Source: Hamadaea tsunoensis DSM 44101 (GTDB taxonomy: Bacteria > Actinomycetota > Actinomycetes > Mycobacteriales > Micromonosporaceae). Taken from it: 64,000 bases of DNA. This document shows positions 1 to 7,987 of this stretch, piece after piece. A program made the translations under genes and the position numbers. Positions within the stretch are counted from its first letter, which is position 1. Each line of letters opens with the position of its first letter. The notes under the pieces were generated by a model. It made no database searches. It saw only the letters and a list, made by a program, of their open reading frames with translations, and was not told the origin of the DNA. The stretch is from contig NZ_AUAX01000033.1 of NCBI RefSeq assembly GCF_000428945.1, positions 1 to 64,000 on the forward strand. Reading direction: 5' to 3'.

Positions 1-1285
1 CGCGGTGGATTTCGCGGTGGTGGTGTCCGCAGAGGAGGGTGGAGTTGTCGAGGTTGGTGGGTCCGTCGTGCTGCCAGGCCAGGATGTGGTGGCCTTCGCA
101 CCAGCGTGGTGGTCGGTCGCAGCCGGGCCAGGCGCAGCCGCGGTCGCGGAGGACGAGGGCTCGGCGTAGTGGGCCGTCGATCAGGCGTCGGGCGCGGCCG
201 ATGTCGAGGATCTGTCCTTCGCTGCCGAGGACGGCGGGGATGATCTTCGCGTCGCAGGCGAGTCGGCGGACGGTTTCGGGGGTGAGTAGGTCGCCGGTGT
301 CTAGGATGCCGTAGCTGTACTTGTCGCGTAGTTGTTCCCAGGACAGTGTCACTACGAGGTGTGGGCGTTCGCCACCGGATTCGGGCAGGCTGCCCTCGGC
401 TAAGGCTTGGGCGCAGAGGAAGGTCAGGGCGTCGGCGCGGCGGGCGGCGGCGGTGCGGGTGTCCCGGCCGGCGTCGTCGACAACATCGTCGAGCCGCCCG
501 GTCAGGCCGCCGCTGAACCCGCCACCAGCCGAGCCGGAACCCGCCACAGCAGACGGTTCAGCAGCAGACGGTTCAGCGTCGCCAGCCGGGTCGGCAGTGT
601 TGGCCAGGCGGTCGAGGAGTGATCGTGGTGCGCTGATCGGGTCGATGGCGGCTCGGACGTAGGCGGCTGCGGCGCTGTCGAGTACTCCGGACAGTCGGTA
701 TTCGCCTTCGCCGTGGGGGGTCAGGGTGAACGCGCGTCGTTGGAACGCCGACCGGTTCGCCCGCTCCAACTCCCGGCGCAGCCGTTCCTCGGCCGTTTCG
801 GGCGACACTGTTTCCAGGATGGCCCGCCGGTGTTCGGCCAGTACTTCCGGCCGCAGGCGCTGCCCCACCGCCAAGTCCGTCAACACCTGTTCCGCGCGGG
901 TCTTACCGGCTGCGCCGATCTCGGGGGGTAGGTCGCCGATCAGCCGGGTGATGGCCGTGGCCTGTTCGGTGTTCAGTGCACCGGATGCGAGTGCTTCGGC
1001 GACCATGGGCCGGCTAGGCAGCGTGTTGGCGAGTTTCACCCAGCCGGCCGCGGACCGTATCGACACGGCCAGGAGGTCGGCCAACCATATTCGGGTGTTG
1101 GAGGCGCCGTGCCGGGCTGGGATACCACGAGCGGCGGCTTCACCGACCTGCGCCACCATCCGGGCCGTCAACTGCTGCGTCGCGGTGAAAACCGCCGACA
1201 GTTCAGCCAGGAGAGCGTCGTCCGGCAGCGACGACAACGGGGCGACCAACAGGTCCTCCACCGCCGCGGCCAACGCCTCACTCAC
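1..1285 (-). CDS. HNH endonuclease, DUF222/13E12-repeat family (3' end beyond window)
   Basis: Translating the minus strand from GTG at 1285 gives an open frame that runs off the left edge, about 428 codons. The N-terminal two thirds is the alanine-rich helical DUF222 region. Near the edge is the HNH core: CAWPGCDRPPRWCEGHHI, then DNSTLLCGHHHREIH, with paired cysteines for a structural zinc and the His-Asn-His metal site. This family is multicopy in actinomycetes and is often linked to mobile DNA; its true role is poorly known. GTG at 1285 is the first start after an in-frame stop. The frame is intact inside the window; whether the extreme C-terminus is present cannot be seen. Confidence 0.85.
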   Translation of the reverse strand, partial: MSEALAAAVEDLLVAPLSSLPDDALLAELSAVFTATQQLTARMVAQVGEAAARGIPARHGASNTRIWLADLLAVSIRSAAGWVKLANTLPSRPMVAEALASGALNTEQATAITRLIGDLPPEIGAAGKTRAEQVLTDLAVGQRLRPEVLAEHRRAILETVSPETAEERLRRELERANRSAFQRRAFTLTPHGEGEYRLSGVLDSAAAAYVRAAIDPISAPRSLLDRLANTADPAGDAEPSAAEPSAVAGSGSAGGGFSGGLTGRLDDVVDDAGRDTRTAAARRADALTFLCAQALAEGSLPESGGERPHLVVTLSWEQLRDKYSYGILDTGDLLTPETVRRLACDAKIIPAVLGSEGQILDIGRARRLIDGPLRRALVLRDRGCAWPGCDRPPRWCEGHHILAWQHDGPTNLDNSTLLCGHHHREIHR

Positions 1286-1431
1286 ACCCCGACCCTAGCC
1301 ATCACCTACGACAAAACCAGAGCCAAGATCAGAGCCAAAACCGCAGGCCAGACCACAGTCACCGTACGCACAACGTCCACAACAGACAGAGACGATCAAC
1401 GCTAAAAGCCGCCGAGTCCACGACGAAACGA

Positions 1432-1465
1432 AAGTCCCGGGCCGCCCACCTGGACGGCCCGGGAC
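1432..1465 (-). terminator. Rho-independent terminator after the GH5 gene
   Basis: A perfect 12-bp inverted repeat (AGTCCCGGGCCG at 1432-1443, complement at 1454-1465) with a 10-nt loop lies just past the GH5 stop codon. In the minus-strand direction it is followed by a T-richer run (CTTTCGTTTCG). Confidence 0.8.
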
Positions 1466-1480
1466 TCGCTGCGCCGGAGG

Positions 1481-2926
1481 TTACGCGGGGATGATGTTCC
1501 ACTGCTGGTTGGTGCTGCTCGAATCGGCGTACTGGCCGAGGTCGGCGCCGTTCGTCGTGCGGCCCATACCGTCGAGGAACAGGCCCGTGCCCCGGTTCTT
1601 GACGCGTACGGTGTTGTTGACGGTCACCACCGTCCACTGCTGGTTGTTCGCGTTGGTGTCGCTGTACTGGCCGGCCGCCGACCCGTTCGTGGTGCGGCCC
1701 ATGCCGTCGAGGTAGAGGCCCGTCGCCCGGTTCTTGATCCGGACGTAGCTGCCGTCGTTCTCGATCGTCCACTGCTGGTTGGTGCTGCCGGCGCTGGCCG
1801 CGTACTGCCCGGCGGCCGATCCGCTGGTCGTGCGGCCCATGCCGTCGAGGTCCAGGCCGGTCGCGGCGTTGCGGATCTGGACGTAGGTGGTGCCGCCGGT
1901 GCCGACGTTCCACGCGTACTGCAGGCGGGTCAGGCCGGACGCGTTGACCAGGGTCAGCTTGATCGACGAGCCGGATCCGGTCTTGCTGGTCAGGCTGTAC
2001 CAGTCGCCGTCGCGCAGGCCGGGCCAGTAGACGCTGCCGACGCCGAGGCTGCGCAGCTTGCTGCTCTCACCCCGGATGTAGTCGGCGAAGTACGTCCCGC
2101 TCGGGATGCTGTAGTCGATGGTGTTGAACGAGACGCCGTTCTTCGAGCCCGGACCCATCGGGCCGCCCCACTCGGTCACGACCGTGCGGCTCGCGTACGA
2201 GCCGATGTAGTTGGACAGGTGCGTACCCCAGTCGTTCTCGTCCTCGTAGGGCGGGCTCACGAAGAACGAGTAGTCGTGCACCCCGATCAGGGTTCCCGAC
2301 AGCCGGCTGTCGCCCCCGACGGCGGCCGCGTTCTGGGCGTACCCGGCGCCGTCGAGGATCACCCGGCCCTTCGGCACGCTCGGATAGCGGGTCAGCCAGT
2401 CGTTGTAGAAGTTGGCGAGATCGGTCGTCGAGTACGCGTACGGCTCGTTGATCACCTCGAAGTACGCGTTCGCGTTCCCGGCGTACTTCGCGACGACGGT
2501 GTCCCACATGGCGTTGAAGGCCGAGGTGCTGGCCGGTTTGCCGTTCGCGTACGCCCAGTAGGCCAGGATGACCGAGCCCTTGGCGAGGGCGGCGTCGATG
2601 GCGCCGGTGTAGGTGCTCCAGTAGCTCGACACGGTCGGCTCGTTGATCGGCAGCCGGACCGTGTTCGCGCCGGTGATCGAGTAGAGCTGGCCGACGACCT
2701 GGTTGCCGACGGTGGTGGCGGACGCGTACGTGTCGGACGCGGACAGCCCGGACACGTAGAGGACGCCGTTGACGAAGTTGTCGCGCGCGTCGGCCCAGTT
2801 CACGCCCTTGAACTGGGAGGTCGCGGCATGCGCGGGGGCGGAGACGGCGGTCAGGCCGCACGCGGCCAGGGCGAGGACCGTCAGTGCGCGCAGACCTGTG
2901 CGCAGAGTTGTTCTGAGCTGGGACAT
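1481..2926 (-). CDS. Secreted GH5-type glycoside hydrolase with C-terminal ricin-B (CBM13) domain
   Basis: A secreted polysaccharide hydrolase. ATG at 2926 is chosen because GAAGGGG precedes it at good spacing; an in-frame GTG 24 bp upstream is less likely. A Sec signal peptide (RTGLRALTVLALAACGLTAV...AHAA) covers about residues 1-35. The catalytic barrel spans about 36-335, with the acid/base in YFEVINEP (Glu161) and the nucleophile in VVTEWGG (Glu252), as in clan GH-A family 5. Residues about 340-480 form a three-fold ricin-type lectin domain: each repeat has LDGMGR and ends in NQQW. Substrate (cellulose, mannan or other) cannot be told from sequence. Three 18-bp repeats lie upstream and the DeoR/LacI regulator gene comes next. 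Confidence 0.87.
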   Translation of the reverse strand: MSQLRTTLRTGLRALTVLALAACGLTAVSAPAHAATSQFKGVNWADARDNFVNGVLYVSGLSASDTYASATTVGNQVVGQLYSITGANTVRLPINEPTVSSYWSTYTGAIDAALAKGSVILAYWAYANGKPASTSAFNAMWDTVVAKYAGNANAYFEVINEPYAYSTTDLANFYNDWLTRYPSVPKGRVILDGAGYAQNAAAVGGDSRLSGTLIGVHDYSFFVSPPYEDENDWGTHLSNYIGSYASRTVVTEWGGPMGPGSKNGVSFNTIDYSIPSGTYFADYIRGESSKLRSLGVGSVYWPGLRDGDWYSLTSKTGSGSSIKLTLVNASGLTRLQYAWNVGTGGTTYVQIRNAATGLDLDGMGRTTSGSAAGQYAASAGSTNQQWTIENDGSYVRIKNRATGLYLDGMGRTTNGSAAGQYSDTNANNQQWTVVTVNNTVRVKNRGTGLFLDGMGRTTNGADLGQYADSSSTNQQWNIIPA

Positions 2927-3078
2927 GGCAAGCCCCTTCGGGAACTTCACGGGACGGGACGGGACGGCGCGGGCCGGTCCCCGGACGGGACCGGCTTCGC
3001 GCGGATGACAGCGTGGATAACATCGGACAGGCCCGCGGAATCCGGCGCCAGCAAGCGAACCGGTGCGTTCAGAACCGT

Positions 3079-3130
3079 TCAGACTCGAACAACAGGTCAG
3101 ACTCGAACAACGGTGTCAGATCCGAACATC
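3079..3130. promoter_or_regulatory. Three phased direct repeats upstream of the GH5 gene (candidate operator array)
   Basis: TCAGACTCGAACAAC occurs at 3079-3093 and again at 3097-3111; a degenerate copy (TCAGATCCGAACATC) is at 3116-3130. The spacing is 18-19 bp. The array is 150-200 bp upstream of the GH5 start and overlaps the stop codon of the regulator gene. Direct-repeat operators are common for DeoR-type proteins, so this may be the site of the neighbouring regulator; that link is inference. Confidence 0.55.
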
Positions 3131-4259
3131 AGGCGCGGACGCTCACCGGGCGGTGCGACAGCGACGAGCTCCGGACGATCAGCTCCGGCGCGACCAGTAC
3201 GCGCTGCGACGGCCGCCGCTCGCCGTCGAGCAGCCGCGACACCATCACCTCGACGGCCAGCCGGCCGACGTGGTTCTTCGCGGGGCGTACGGCGGTGAGG
3301 GCGGGTTCGGCGAGATGGGCCACCTCGTCGTCGTAGGACACCAGGGCGAGGTCGTCCGGGATCGCGACGCCCTGCTCGGCGCAGAACTGGGCGACCGAGA
3401 TCGCGTCCGGGTCGCTGTGCACGATCAGTCCGGTGATCTTCGCCCGGCGGCAGTCGGCCAGCACGTCGCGGATGATCTGCCGGTGGCCCGGCGTACCGAG
3501 GCCGACGGATTCGCGGACGACGAGGCTGTCGACGATGCCGACGTCCGCGCACGCCGCCCGCCAGCCCCGCAGCAGGTACGACGAGGTGGGGCTGCCCCGC
3601 GACAGCAGCAGCCCGAGCCGCCGGTGGCCCTGCTCGTACAGGTGGTGCACCGCGATCTCCAGGCCGAGGGCGTGGTCGCTGCGGACGCACTCGATCTGGC
3701 GGGGCGTGTCCGTCCAGCGCTGGGGCTGGCGTTCGACCAGGATCGTCGGCACCGGCAGCCGGCCGATCCAGTCCACCATGTCGTTCTCCAGGCCCCCGTC
3801 GCCGCCCCCGTCGCCGTCGTGGTCCAGGTTGGGGGCCAGCAGCAGGCCGTTCACCTGCTGGGCCTCGACCAGGCGGGATATCTGGCGGCGGTCCTCCTCG
3901 GGGTCGTAGCTGGACCCGCGCAGCTGGATGGTGACGCCCAGCGCCGCCGCGGCCGCCCGGGCGCCGGCGACGATCTGCGGCCAGTAGAAGTCCAGCGACG
4001 GCACGACCATGCCGATCGTGAACTGGTTCTGCCGCCGGTTCGGCGCCGGCACCGGCCGCGCGTGGTGGGGGAGCGTCGCACCGCCGTGCACCTTGGCCAC
4101 CAGGTTGCGCTCGGCCAGCGCCGCGATGTCCCGGCGTACGGTCAGCTCGCTCACGCCCAGCTCGGCGGCGATCCGCCGGACCCGCACGGAACCGTGCCGC
4201 CGCAGCTCGTTGAGCAGGTGCTCCTGGCGCTGGACGCTGAACAGCCGGTCGTCCGCCAT
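3129..4259 (-). CDS. Transcriptional regulator: DeoR-type HTH fused to LacI-type sugar-binding domain
   Basis: A 376-residue sugar-responsive regulator. Residues about 6-60 are a DeoR-family winged helix (RQEHLLNELRRHGSVRVRRI, then GVSELTVRRDIAAL and VHGGA). From about residue 78 (FTIGMVVPSLDFYW) to the end is a periplasmic-binding-protein-like effector domain of the LacI/GalR kind, including the conserved DDLALVSYDD segment. The mix of DeoR head and LacI body is known in actinobacteria, where such proteins control glycoside use. It sits between the GH5 gene downstream and the amylase upstream, all on the minus strand. It probably controls one or both, in response to a sugar released by the enzymes. 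Confidence 0.88.
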   Translation of the reverse strand: MADDRLFSVQRQEHLLNELRRHGSVRVRRIAAELGVSELTVRRDIAALAERNLVAKVHGGATLPHHARPVPAPNRRQNQFTIGMVVPSLDFYWPQIVAGARAAAAALGVTIQLRGSSYDPEEDRRQISRLVEAQQVNGLLLAPNLDHDGDGGGDGGLENDMVDWIGRLPVPTILVERQPQRWTDTPRQIECVRSDHALGLEIAVHHLYEQGHRRLGLLLSRGSPTSSYLLRGWRAACADVGIVDSLVVRESVGLGTPGHRQIIRDVLADCRRAKITGLIVHSDPDAISVAQFCAEQGVAIPDDLALVSYDDEVAHLAEPALTAVRPAKNHVGRLAVEVMVSRLLDGERRPSQRVLVAPELIVRSSSLSHRPVSVRA

Positions 4260-4316
4260 GGGCCGCCTCGTGATTCGCCGGGGCGGCCAAGGTATCGCCG
4301 AAGCGCCGGACCGGTC

Positions 4317-4355
4317 AACGGGTGGGCCGCCGAATCATGAAGCGGCCCACCCGTT
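4317..4355 (-). terminator. Strong hairpin terminator after the alpha-amylase gene
   Basis: A perfect 14-bp inverted repeat (4317-4330 and 4342-4355, core GGTGGGCCGC) with an 11-nt loop, 28 bp past the amylase stop and before the regulator start. Between it and the stop codon, GGCTACGACCGC is repeated three times in tandem; the last copy overlaps the final codons. Confidence 0.8.
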
Positions 4356-4382
4356 CGGCTACGACCGCGGCTACGACCGCGG

Positions 4383-6578
4383 CTACGACCGCCAGGTGTC
4401 GTTCAGCGTGGCCGGGGCGGTGGCGCCGCGGTTCGCGCCGCTCTCCCAGATCACGTTGCCCGACCCGTCCTTCTTGATGTACTTGTACTGGAAGCTGGTG
4501 CCGCTCGGCAGGCTCACCGAACCCGTCCAGTACGGGTAGCTCGCCGACGACAGGGCCACGGCGCTGCCCGTGTTCCAGCCGCCGAGCGCCGCGATGTCAC
4601 CGACCACGTAGACGTTCTGGCCCCAGACCGTCGTCGCGTACGCCGAGAAGCTCACCTGCGCGGTGCCGTCCCGCCAGGTGTCGGTGAGGGTGACCGGGCT
4701 GGTCGCGGCGCGGTTGGCGCCGCTTTCCCAGGTGACGTTCCCCGCGGCGTCCTTCTTGATGTACTTGTACTCGAAGGACGTGCCGGCCGGGATGGCGACC
4801 GACCCCTTCCACACCGGGTACGCCGCGGCCGACAGCGGTACGGCGTTGGCGGTGTTCCAGCTGCCGAGTGCGGCGATGGACCCGGTGACGTAGATGTTCT
4901 GGCCGGTGACCGTCGTCGCGGTGACGTTGAACGCCGCCGCGGCCGCCGGTGTCGCGGTCGGGCTCGCCGAAGGGCTGGGGCTGCCGGTCGGGCTGGAGCT
5001 GCCGGTCGGGCTGGTGGTGGTCGTGCCCACCCGAGCGTTGACGTCGATCGCGACGGCGTCCTTGGCCGCCACCGCGACCGTCGCCCGGCCACCGGAGACC
5101 GTCACCGTCGGCCCCGAACAGGTGCCGCCGCTGAAGTCGCCGTGGATGACGTCGCAGTAGACGCCGTCGGCGAGGCCGGTCGTGAAGGCGTACGTGACGG
5201 AGCCGCCGGAGTTGTTCAGCGCGACCCAGGCATTCGATCCCCGGCTGAATCCCACCACATTGGACTGGGGTGACGACCAGTTCGCCTGCGCGCTCCCGTA
5301 CGCCGCGTTGTGCCAGCCGACCATGTTGCGGATCGCCCGCTGCCGGTGCTGGCACTCCCAGCCGCTCCCGCAGCCGACGGCGCTGACGAAACCGTTGCCG
5401 TCGGCGGGCGGGGACGCGTCGTTGCTGCTGAACGTGAACGAGCTCATCACGGCCGGCGTACCGTAGGCGGACGCGAGGAGGAACACGTTCGCGAGGGTGT
5501 CGGTCGTGCCGTTCTTGTAGCTGAGCGTGCTGCCGTCGCGTTCGGTATCGTGATTGGACACGAACGTGGCGGCCTTGGCCGACGGCGTCAGCCCCGAACC
5601 CCACGCGGACAGGTTCGCGATGTCGCCGTTGAACGCGTTCTTCAGCGCGAAGGCCGCGTTCAGTTCCAGCAGGCCGCCGTTGGACTCGAACGCCGAGGGC
5701 GCGAGGTTGCCGGAGCCGCCCGGCCAGACCTCCTGGGCGTAGAACGACGGGACGTGCCCGGCCGCCGCCATCTTCGCCAGGATCGCTGCCATGTCGGCCT
5801 GGTTGATGTGCTTGGCGGCGTCCACCCGGAAACCGGAGACGCCCAGCGCCATCAGGCCGCCGAGGTAGTTCGCGATCTTCGTGCGTACGCCGTCCTTCTC
5901 GGTGTAGAGGTCGGCCAGCTGGAGCAGCTCGCACTCCTGGACCTGGGTCTGGTTGTTCCAGTCCTTGATGGTCATGTCGGAGTTCGGGCACAGGTCGTTG
6001 GGATGGTGGAAGTCGGCGTACGCGTACCCGGCGGTGGGATAGCTGTAGGAGTTGGTGAAGGAGGCGCCGCCGTAGCTGGTGGTGCTGGACTGGTTGACGC
6101 CGGTCATGTGGTTGATGACGGCGTCGACGTAGACCTTGACCCCTGCGGCGTTGCAGGTGGCGACCATGCTCGCGAACTGGGCCGCGGTGCCCATGCGGCT
6201 GTTGAGGTCGTACGCGGCCGGCTGGTAGACCTCCCACCAGGGGTGACCGGAGACGGAGATGGAGTCACCGGGCGGGGAGACCTGGACGGCGCCGTAGCCG
6301 GCCGGGCCGAGGGTGGTGGTGCACTCGTTGGCGACCGACGGCCACGGCCACATGAACAGGTTGGCGATGACGTCGTGGGGAGCGGCGGCCGCGACGGCGG
6401 GCTGGCCGGCGCGGGTCAGGGGGACGGCCGCCACCGCCGCCACGAGCGCCGCGGCGACGGCGATCGCCCGCAGCCGGCCGAACCGCCGGCCCTGCTGAGT
6501 GGGGGTCGGCACCGTGTCGGTGTTGGGTTTGGTGCTGGTGCTGGTGCTGGTGCTGGTGCGCAAGGGTTTCGCGCGCAT
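4383..6578 (-). CDS. Secreted alpha-amylase (GH13) with two C-terminal CBM20 starch-binding domains
   Basis: A 731-residue extracellular starch hydrolase. ATG at 6578 follows GGAGGATCC. The signal peptide has an unusually long n-region with an STSTST run (encoded by GGTGCT hexanucleotide repeats) before the hydrophobic stretch at about 38-55. The GH13 barrel shows the nucleophile in GFRVDAAKH (Asp253), the acid/base in FYAQEVWPGG (Glu283) and the transition-state Asp in FVSNHDTE (Asp344). A Ser/Pro/Thr linker at about 520-545 leads to two tandem CBM20 modules, each with GQNxYVxGxIAALGxWNT and FxYKYIKKD. An upstream double palindrome resembles sites of maltose regulators. Confidence 0.95.
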   Translation of the reverse strand: MRAKPLRTSTSTSTSTKPNTDTVPTPTQQGRRFGRLRAIAVAAALVAAVAAVPLTRAGQPAVAAAAPHDVIANLFMWPWPSVANECTTTLGPAGYGAVQVSPPGDSISVSGHPWWEVYQPAAYDLNSRMGTAAQFASMVATCNAAGVKVYVDAVINHMTGVNQSSTTSYGGASFTNSYSYPTAGYAYADFHHPNDLCPNSDMTIKDWNNQTQVQECELLQLADLYTEKDGVRTKIANYLGGLMALGVSGFRVDAAKHINQADMAAILAKMAAAGHVPSFYAQEVWPGGSGNLAPSAFESNGGLLELNAAFALKNAFNGDIANLSAWGSGLTPSAKAATFVSNHDTERDGSTLSYKNGTTDTLANVFLLASAYGTPAVMSSFTFSSNDASPPADGNGFVSAVGCGSGWECQHRQRAIRNMVGWHNAAYGSAQANWSSPQSNVVGFSRGSNAWVALNNSGGSVTYAFTTGLADGVYCDVIHGDFSGGTCSGPTVTVSGGRATVAVAAKDAVAIDVNARVGTTTTSPTGSSSPTGSPSPSASPTATPAAAAAFNVTATTVTGQNIYVTGSIAALGSWNTANAVPLSAAAYPVWKGSVAIPAGTSFEYKYIKKDAAGNVTWESGANRAATSPVTLTDTWRDGTAQVSFSAYATTVWGQNVYVVGDIAALGGWNTGSAVALSSASYPYWTGSVSLPSGTSFQYKYIKKDGSGNVIWESGANRGATAPATLNDTWRS

Positions 6579-6620
6579 GGATCCTCCGAGCGGGACGGTG
6601 CGGGAGGGGTGGAGAGCGCT

Positions 6621-6647
6621 GCAACTTCTTGCGGAAGTTGCGGCAAC
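6621..6647. promoter_or_regulatory. Overlapping palindromes upstream of amylase (MalR-like operator)
   Basis: GCAACTT-N7-AAGTTGC (6621-6641) overlaps the perfect palindrome GTTGCGGCAAC (6637-6647), about 45-70 bp upstream of the amylase ATG. CTTGC/GCAAG-type palindromes are the usual targets of LacI-family maltose regulators in actinomycetes. Which protein binds here is inference. Confidence 0.55.
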
Positions 6648-6780
6648 GTTAGCACCACATTTCCATGCTTGAAAGTGTCAATCCCGCGAGTCCTGCTGAA
6701 ACCTGGTTTCAAAGATCATGTGGTTATCGAGGTCAAGATCCCTTGGGAATCAAATACCTTTTTGGGGCAAATGCCCTTAA

Positions 6781-6806
6781 GGATCTTGATGTTGACGTCA
6801 AGATCC
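6781..6806 (-). terminator. Hairpin at the end of the Gfo/Idh/MocA gene
   Basis: GGATCTTGA / TCAAGATCC (6781-6789 and 6798-6806), 9-bp arms with an 8-nt loop, overlaps the stop codon at 6798. In the minus-strand direction it is followed by a second small hairpin (GGGCATTTGCCC) and AAAAAGG. A further copy of GTCAAGATCC lies at 6732-6741, so longer alternative pairings are possible. Confidence 0.55.
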
Positions 6807-7748
6807 GTCTTGGTGGAAGGACTCGATGACGGTCTGGACTCGGCGCGCTGCCGCGAAATCGGCGAGGTCCGGTTGCGGCTCCCCGCGCATCGCCGCCGCG
6901 AACCGACTCAGCCGGGTGGCCTCCGAACCCCGCGGACCCGGTACGTCGACCGTCGCCCAGGCGACACCGTCCCATATGGACAGTGTGCCCCAGTCGGTCA
7001 GCCGGTATGACCGGTGCTCGCCCCACAGGGTCCACTCGTAGACCTCCGGCCCGGACAGCCCCGCGGCACCCGACACGTGGACCGGTACGCCGCCGGCGTA
7101 CAGGAGGCCGATGGCGGTGGACTCGCTGCGCTCGGGGCCGGCGTACTCCATGTGGGTGTACTCGGTGCGGATCGGTCCGACGAGCTTGTCCGTCACGTAC
7201 GCGAAGTGCGACAGGACCTCGCGTACGAAGCCGCCCTGGGCCCGGCCGTCGAGCCAGGTCGCGTGGGCCTGGAACGCCCGGGGCCAGACCGGGAAGACGA
7301 GGCGGATCTCGACGGCGCGTACGCGGCCGACGTCACCGGCGGCGAGGGCCCGGCCGATCTCGAGGACGGCGGCCCGGTCGGCGAGCGCGAAGTTCACGGC
7401 GTTGGCCAGGCCGGACACCTGGGCGGCGGTCACCATGCGGTCGCCGTCCGGGCCGGCGACCGCCAGCGGCTTCTCGCAGAACACGGCCTTGCCGGCGGCG
7501 AACGCGGCCACCACGAGGTCGGCGTGGGTGGCCGGCGGAGTGGCGACGTACACGGCGTCCACATCGGATGCCAGGACGTCCCGCGGCTCGGTCGAGCAGG
7601 CGATGTCCGGGTACCGGGCCCGCGTCTGCTCGACAAGGTCGGTACGCAGGTCGGCGGCGACGCGTACGGTGAAATCGGGGTGACCGGCCGCGGCCTCGAG
7701 CATGTCCGCGCCCATGGCGCCGAGCCCGATGATGCCCAACGTGAACAT
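6798..7748 (-). CDS. Gfo/Idh/MocA-family NAD(P)-dependent oxidoreductase
   Basis: Sugar or sugar-acid dehydrogenase-like protein, 316 residues from ATG at 7748 (AAGG seven bases upstream; an in-frame GTG 6 bp earlier is possible). The N-terminal Rossmann fold shows LGIIGLGAMGADM for dinucleotide binding. AVFCEKPLAV carries the conserved EKP lysine. The C-terminal half is the alpha/beta substrate domain (about residues 125-300). Substrate cannot be predicted. It lies upstream of the amylase on the same strand but is separated by hairpins and about 220 bp, so the two are probably not one transcript. Confidence 0.85.
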   Translation of the reverse strand: MFTLGIIGLGAMGADMLEAAAGHPDFTVRVAADLRTDLVEQTRARYPDIACSTEPRDVLASDVDAVYVATPPATHADLVVAAFAAGKAVFCEKPLAVAGPDGDRMVTAAQVSGLANAVNFALADRAAVLEIGRALAAGDVGRVRAVEIRLVFPVWPRAFQAHATWLDGRAQGGFVREVLSHFAYVTDKLVGPIRTEYTHMEYAGPERSESTAIGLLYAGGVPVHVSGAAGLSGPEVYEWTLWGEHRSYRLTDWGTLSIWDGVAWATVDVPGPRGSEATRLSRFAAAMRGEPQPDLADFAAARRVQTVIESFHQDGS

Positions 7749-7987
7749 CCGCACACCTTAACGATCAAGGTCGGGAGCGATCGACGGGGCTCGCTGATCT
7801 TGATTACTTGTCAGCTTATGCGAACTTAGTCCGTTTCTAGGGACCCCAGTTTTGGAGGAACCCTACAAGTTTCGCTGTCGCCCCCTGGCGCGTCCAATGG
7901 TTCGCTCCCGCGCCCGAGATGCAAAGGTAGGTGACGGGGATGCCTCGGCGGGGGAGTCCCCGATCGCTCGTTCAGGAGGCTAACCCG

